From: Hyphomicrobiaceae bacterium
GTDB taxonomy: Bacteria; Pseudomonadota; Alphaproteobacteria; Rhizobiales; Hyphomicrobiaceae
Assembly (NCBI GenBank): GCA_020442225.1
Contig: JAGRKR010000294.1
Span: 1-5,504, forward strand
Direction: 5' to 3'
DNA length: 5,504 nucleotides
Shown here: piece by piece, positions 5,313 through 5,504 of the stretch
Numbering within the stretch: position 1 is the stretch's first letter
Layout of the letters: each line of letters begins with the position of its first letter
Made by a program: the position numbers and the translations under genes
Notes under the pieces: generated by a model
Database searches by the model: none
What the model was told of the DNA's origin: nothing
Seen by the model: only the letters and a program-made list of their open reading frames with translations

Positions 5313-5504
5313 CTACTTGACGTCGGCGGCGACGCGCAGCGACGTAATCGTGTCGGGATCGCGCACGGGCTCGCCGCGCTTGATCTTGTCGACTTTCTCC
5401 ATGGGGGACGTCACCTCGCGCCAGACCGTGTACTGTCGATCCAGTAAACGGGCGTCGTCGAAGCAGATGAAGAACTGGCTGTTGGGGGAATAAGGATTGG
5501 CGGC
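5313..5504 (-). CDS. Cyclophilin-type peptidyl-prolyl cis-trans isomerase, C-terminal fragment
   Basis: The last 63 residues and the TAG (5313-5315) of a cyclophilin are present; the start lies beyond the right edge. Cyclophilins catalyse cis-trans isomerisation of Xaa-Pro bonds and assist protein folding. Visible family features are NSQFFICF (the active-site S-Q-F-F-I strand), [12 protein letters not shown] with the ligand-pocket Trp, and [13 protein letters not shown] followed by a final strand ending in VAADVK. This fits ppiB-like genes found next to queA in Rhizobiales, but two tandem cyclophilin genes are common there, so I leave the symbol open. Oddities are an Arg where W-G-x-V is usual (W-R-E-V) and a Pro where E/S-G-M is usual (S-P-M). 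The N-terminal half is not visible, so a signal peptide and the cellular location cannot be judged. Confidence 0.93.
   Translation of the reverse strand, partial: AANPYSPNSQFFICFDDARLLDRQYTVWREVTSPMEKVDKIKRGEPVRDPDTITSLRVAADVK

Noticed and set aside
3027..5320. Long plus-strand frames (356 and 397 codons) opposite tgt and queA
   Set aside because: Antisense shadows created by GC-biased third positions; the minus frames match Tgt and QueA from end to end.
1..5504. CRISPR array, insertion sequence, toxin-antitoxin pair or defence genes
   Set aside because: No regularly spaced repeats, transposase motifs, or paired small genes were seen. Any cargo of the integrase's element would lie left of the window.

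Overview
The window reads as high-GC alphaproteobacterial chromosome, most likely Hyphomicrobiales (Rhizobiales). The reasons are strongly G/C-biased third codon positions, the order cyclophilin–queA–tgt on one strand, and a Tgt with an unusual C-terminal zinc region that I recall from this group. Genus cannot be set from the sequence alone.

Layout. (1) At the left edge (to 238, +) is the C-terminal end of a tyrosine recombinase. It points at, and stops 19 bp short of, the 3' end of a complete tRNA-Lys(UUU) gene (258-332, -). This is the classic edge of an integrated element, which should extend left beyond the window. (2) From 333 to 1283 is a gene-poor zone. Its only plausible gene is an unrecognised 89-residue basic/hydrophilic ORF on the minus strand (655-924). 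It is followed by a more AT-rich stretch around 1010-1140. (3) Two plus-strand genes follow: a four-helix DUF805 membrane protein (1284-1724) and an endonuclease/exonuclease/phosphatase-fold hydrolase (1874-2881), separated by 149 bp that contain a strong hairpin. (4) On the minus strand, convergent with these, are tgt (2922-4055), queA (4052-5140) and the C-terminal end of a cyclophilin-type peptidyl-prolyl isomerase (5313 to the right edge).

How the genes work together. QueA and Tgt are two steps of queuosine modification of the wobble base in GUN-anticodon tRNAs. Tgt exchanges guanine 34 for preQ1, then QueA adds the epoxycyclopentanediol moiety from S-adenosylmethionine. The genes overlap by 4 bp (ATGA), with the tgt ribosome binding site inside queA, so translational coupling is expected. 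The cyclophilin lies upstream on the same strand, but a hairpin just after its stop may separate it. DUF805 and the EEP protein have no clear functional link to each other or to queuosine.

I do not see a new multi-gene system here. The most useful second-look items are the integrase/tRNA boundary, where the tRNA's probable terminator overlaps the integrase 3' end; the degenerate zinc site in Tgt; and the unrecognised 89-residue ORF.
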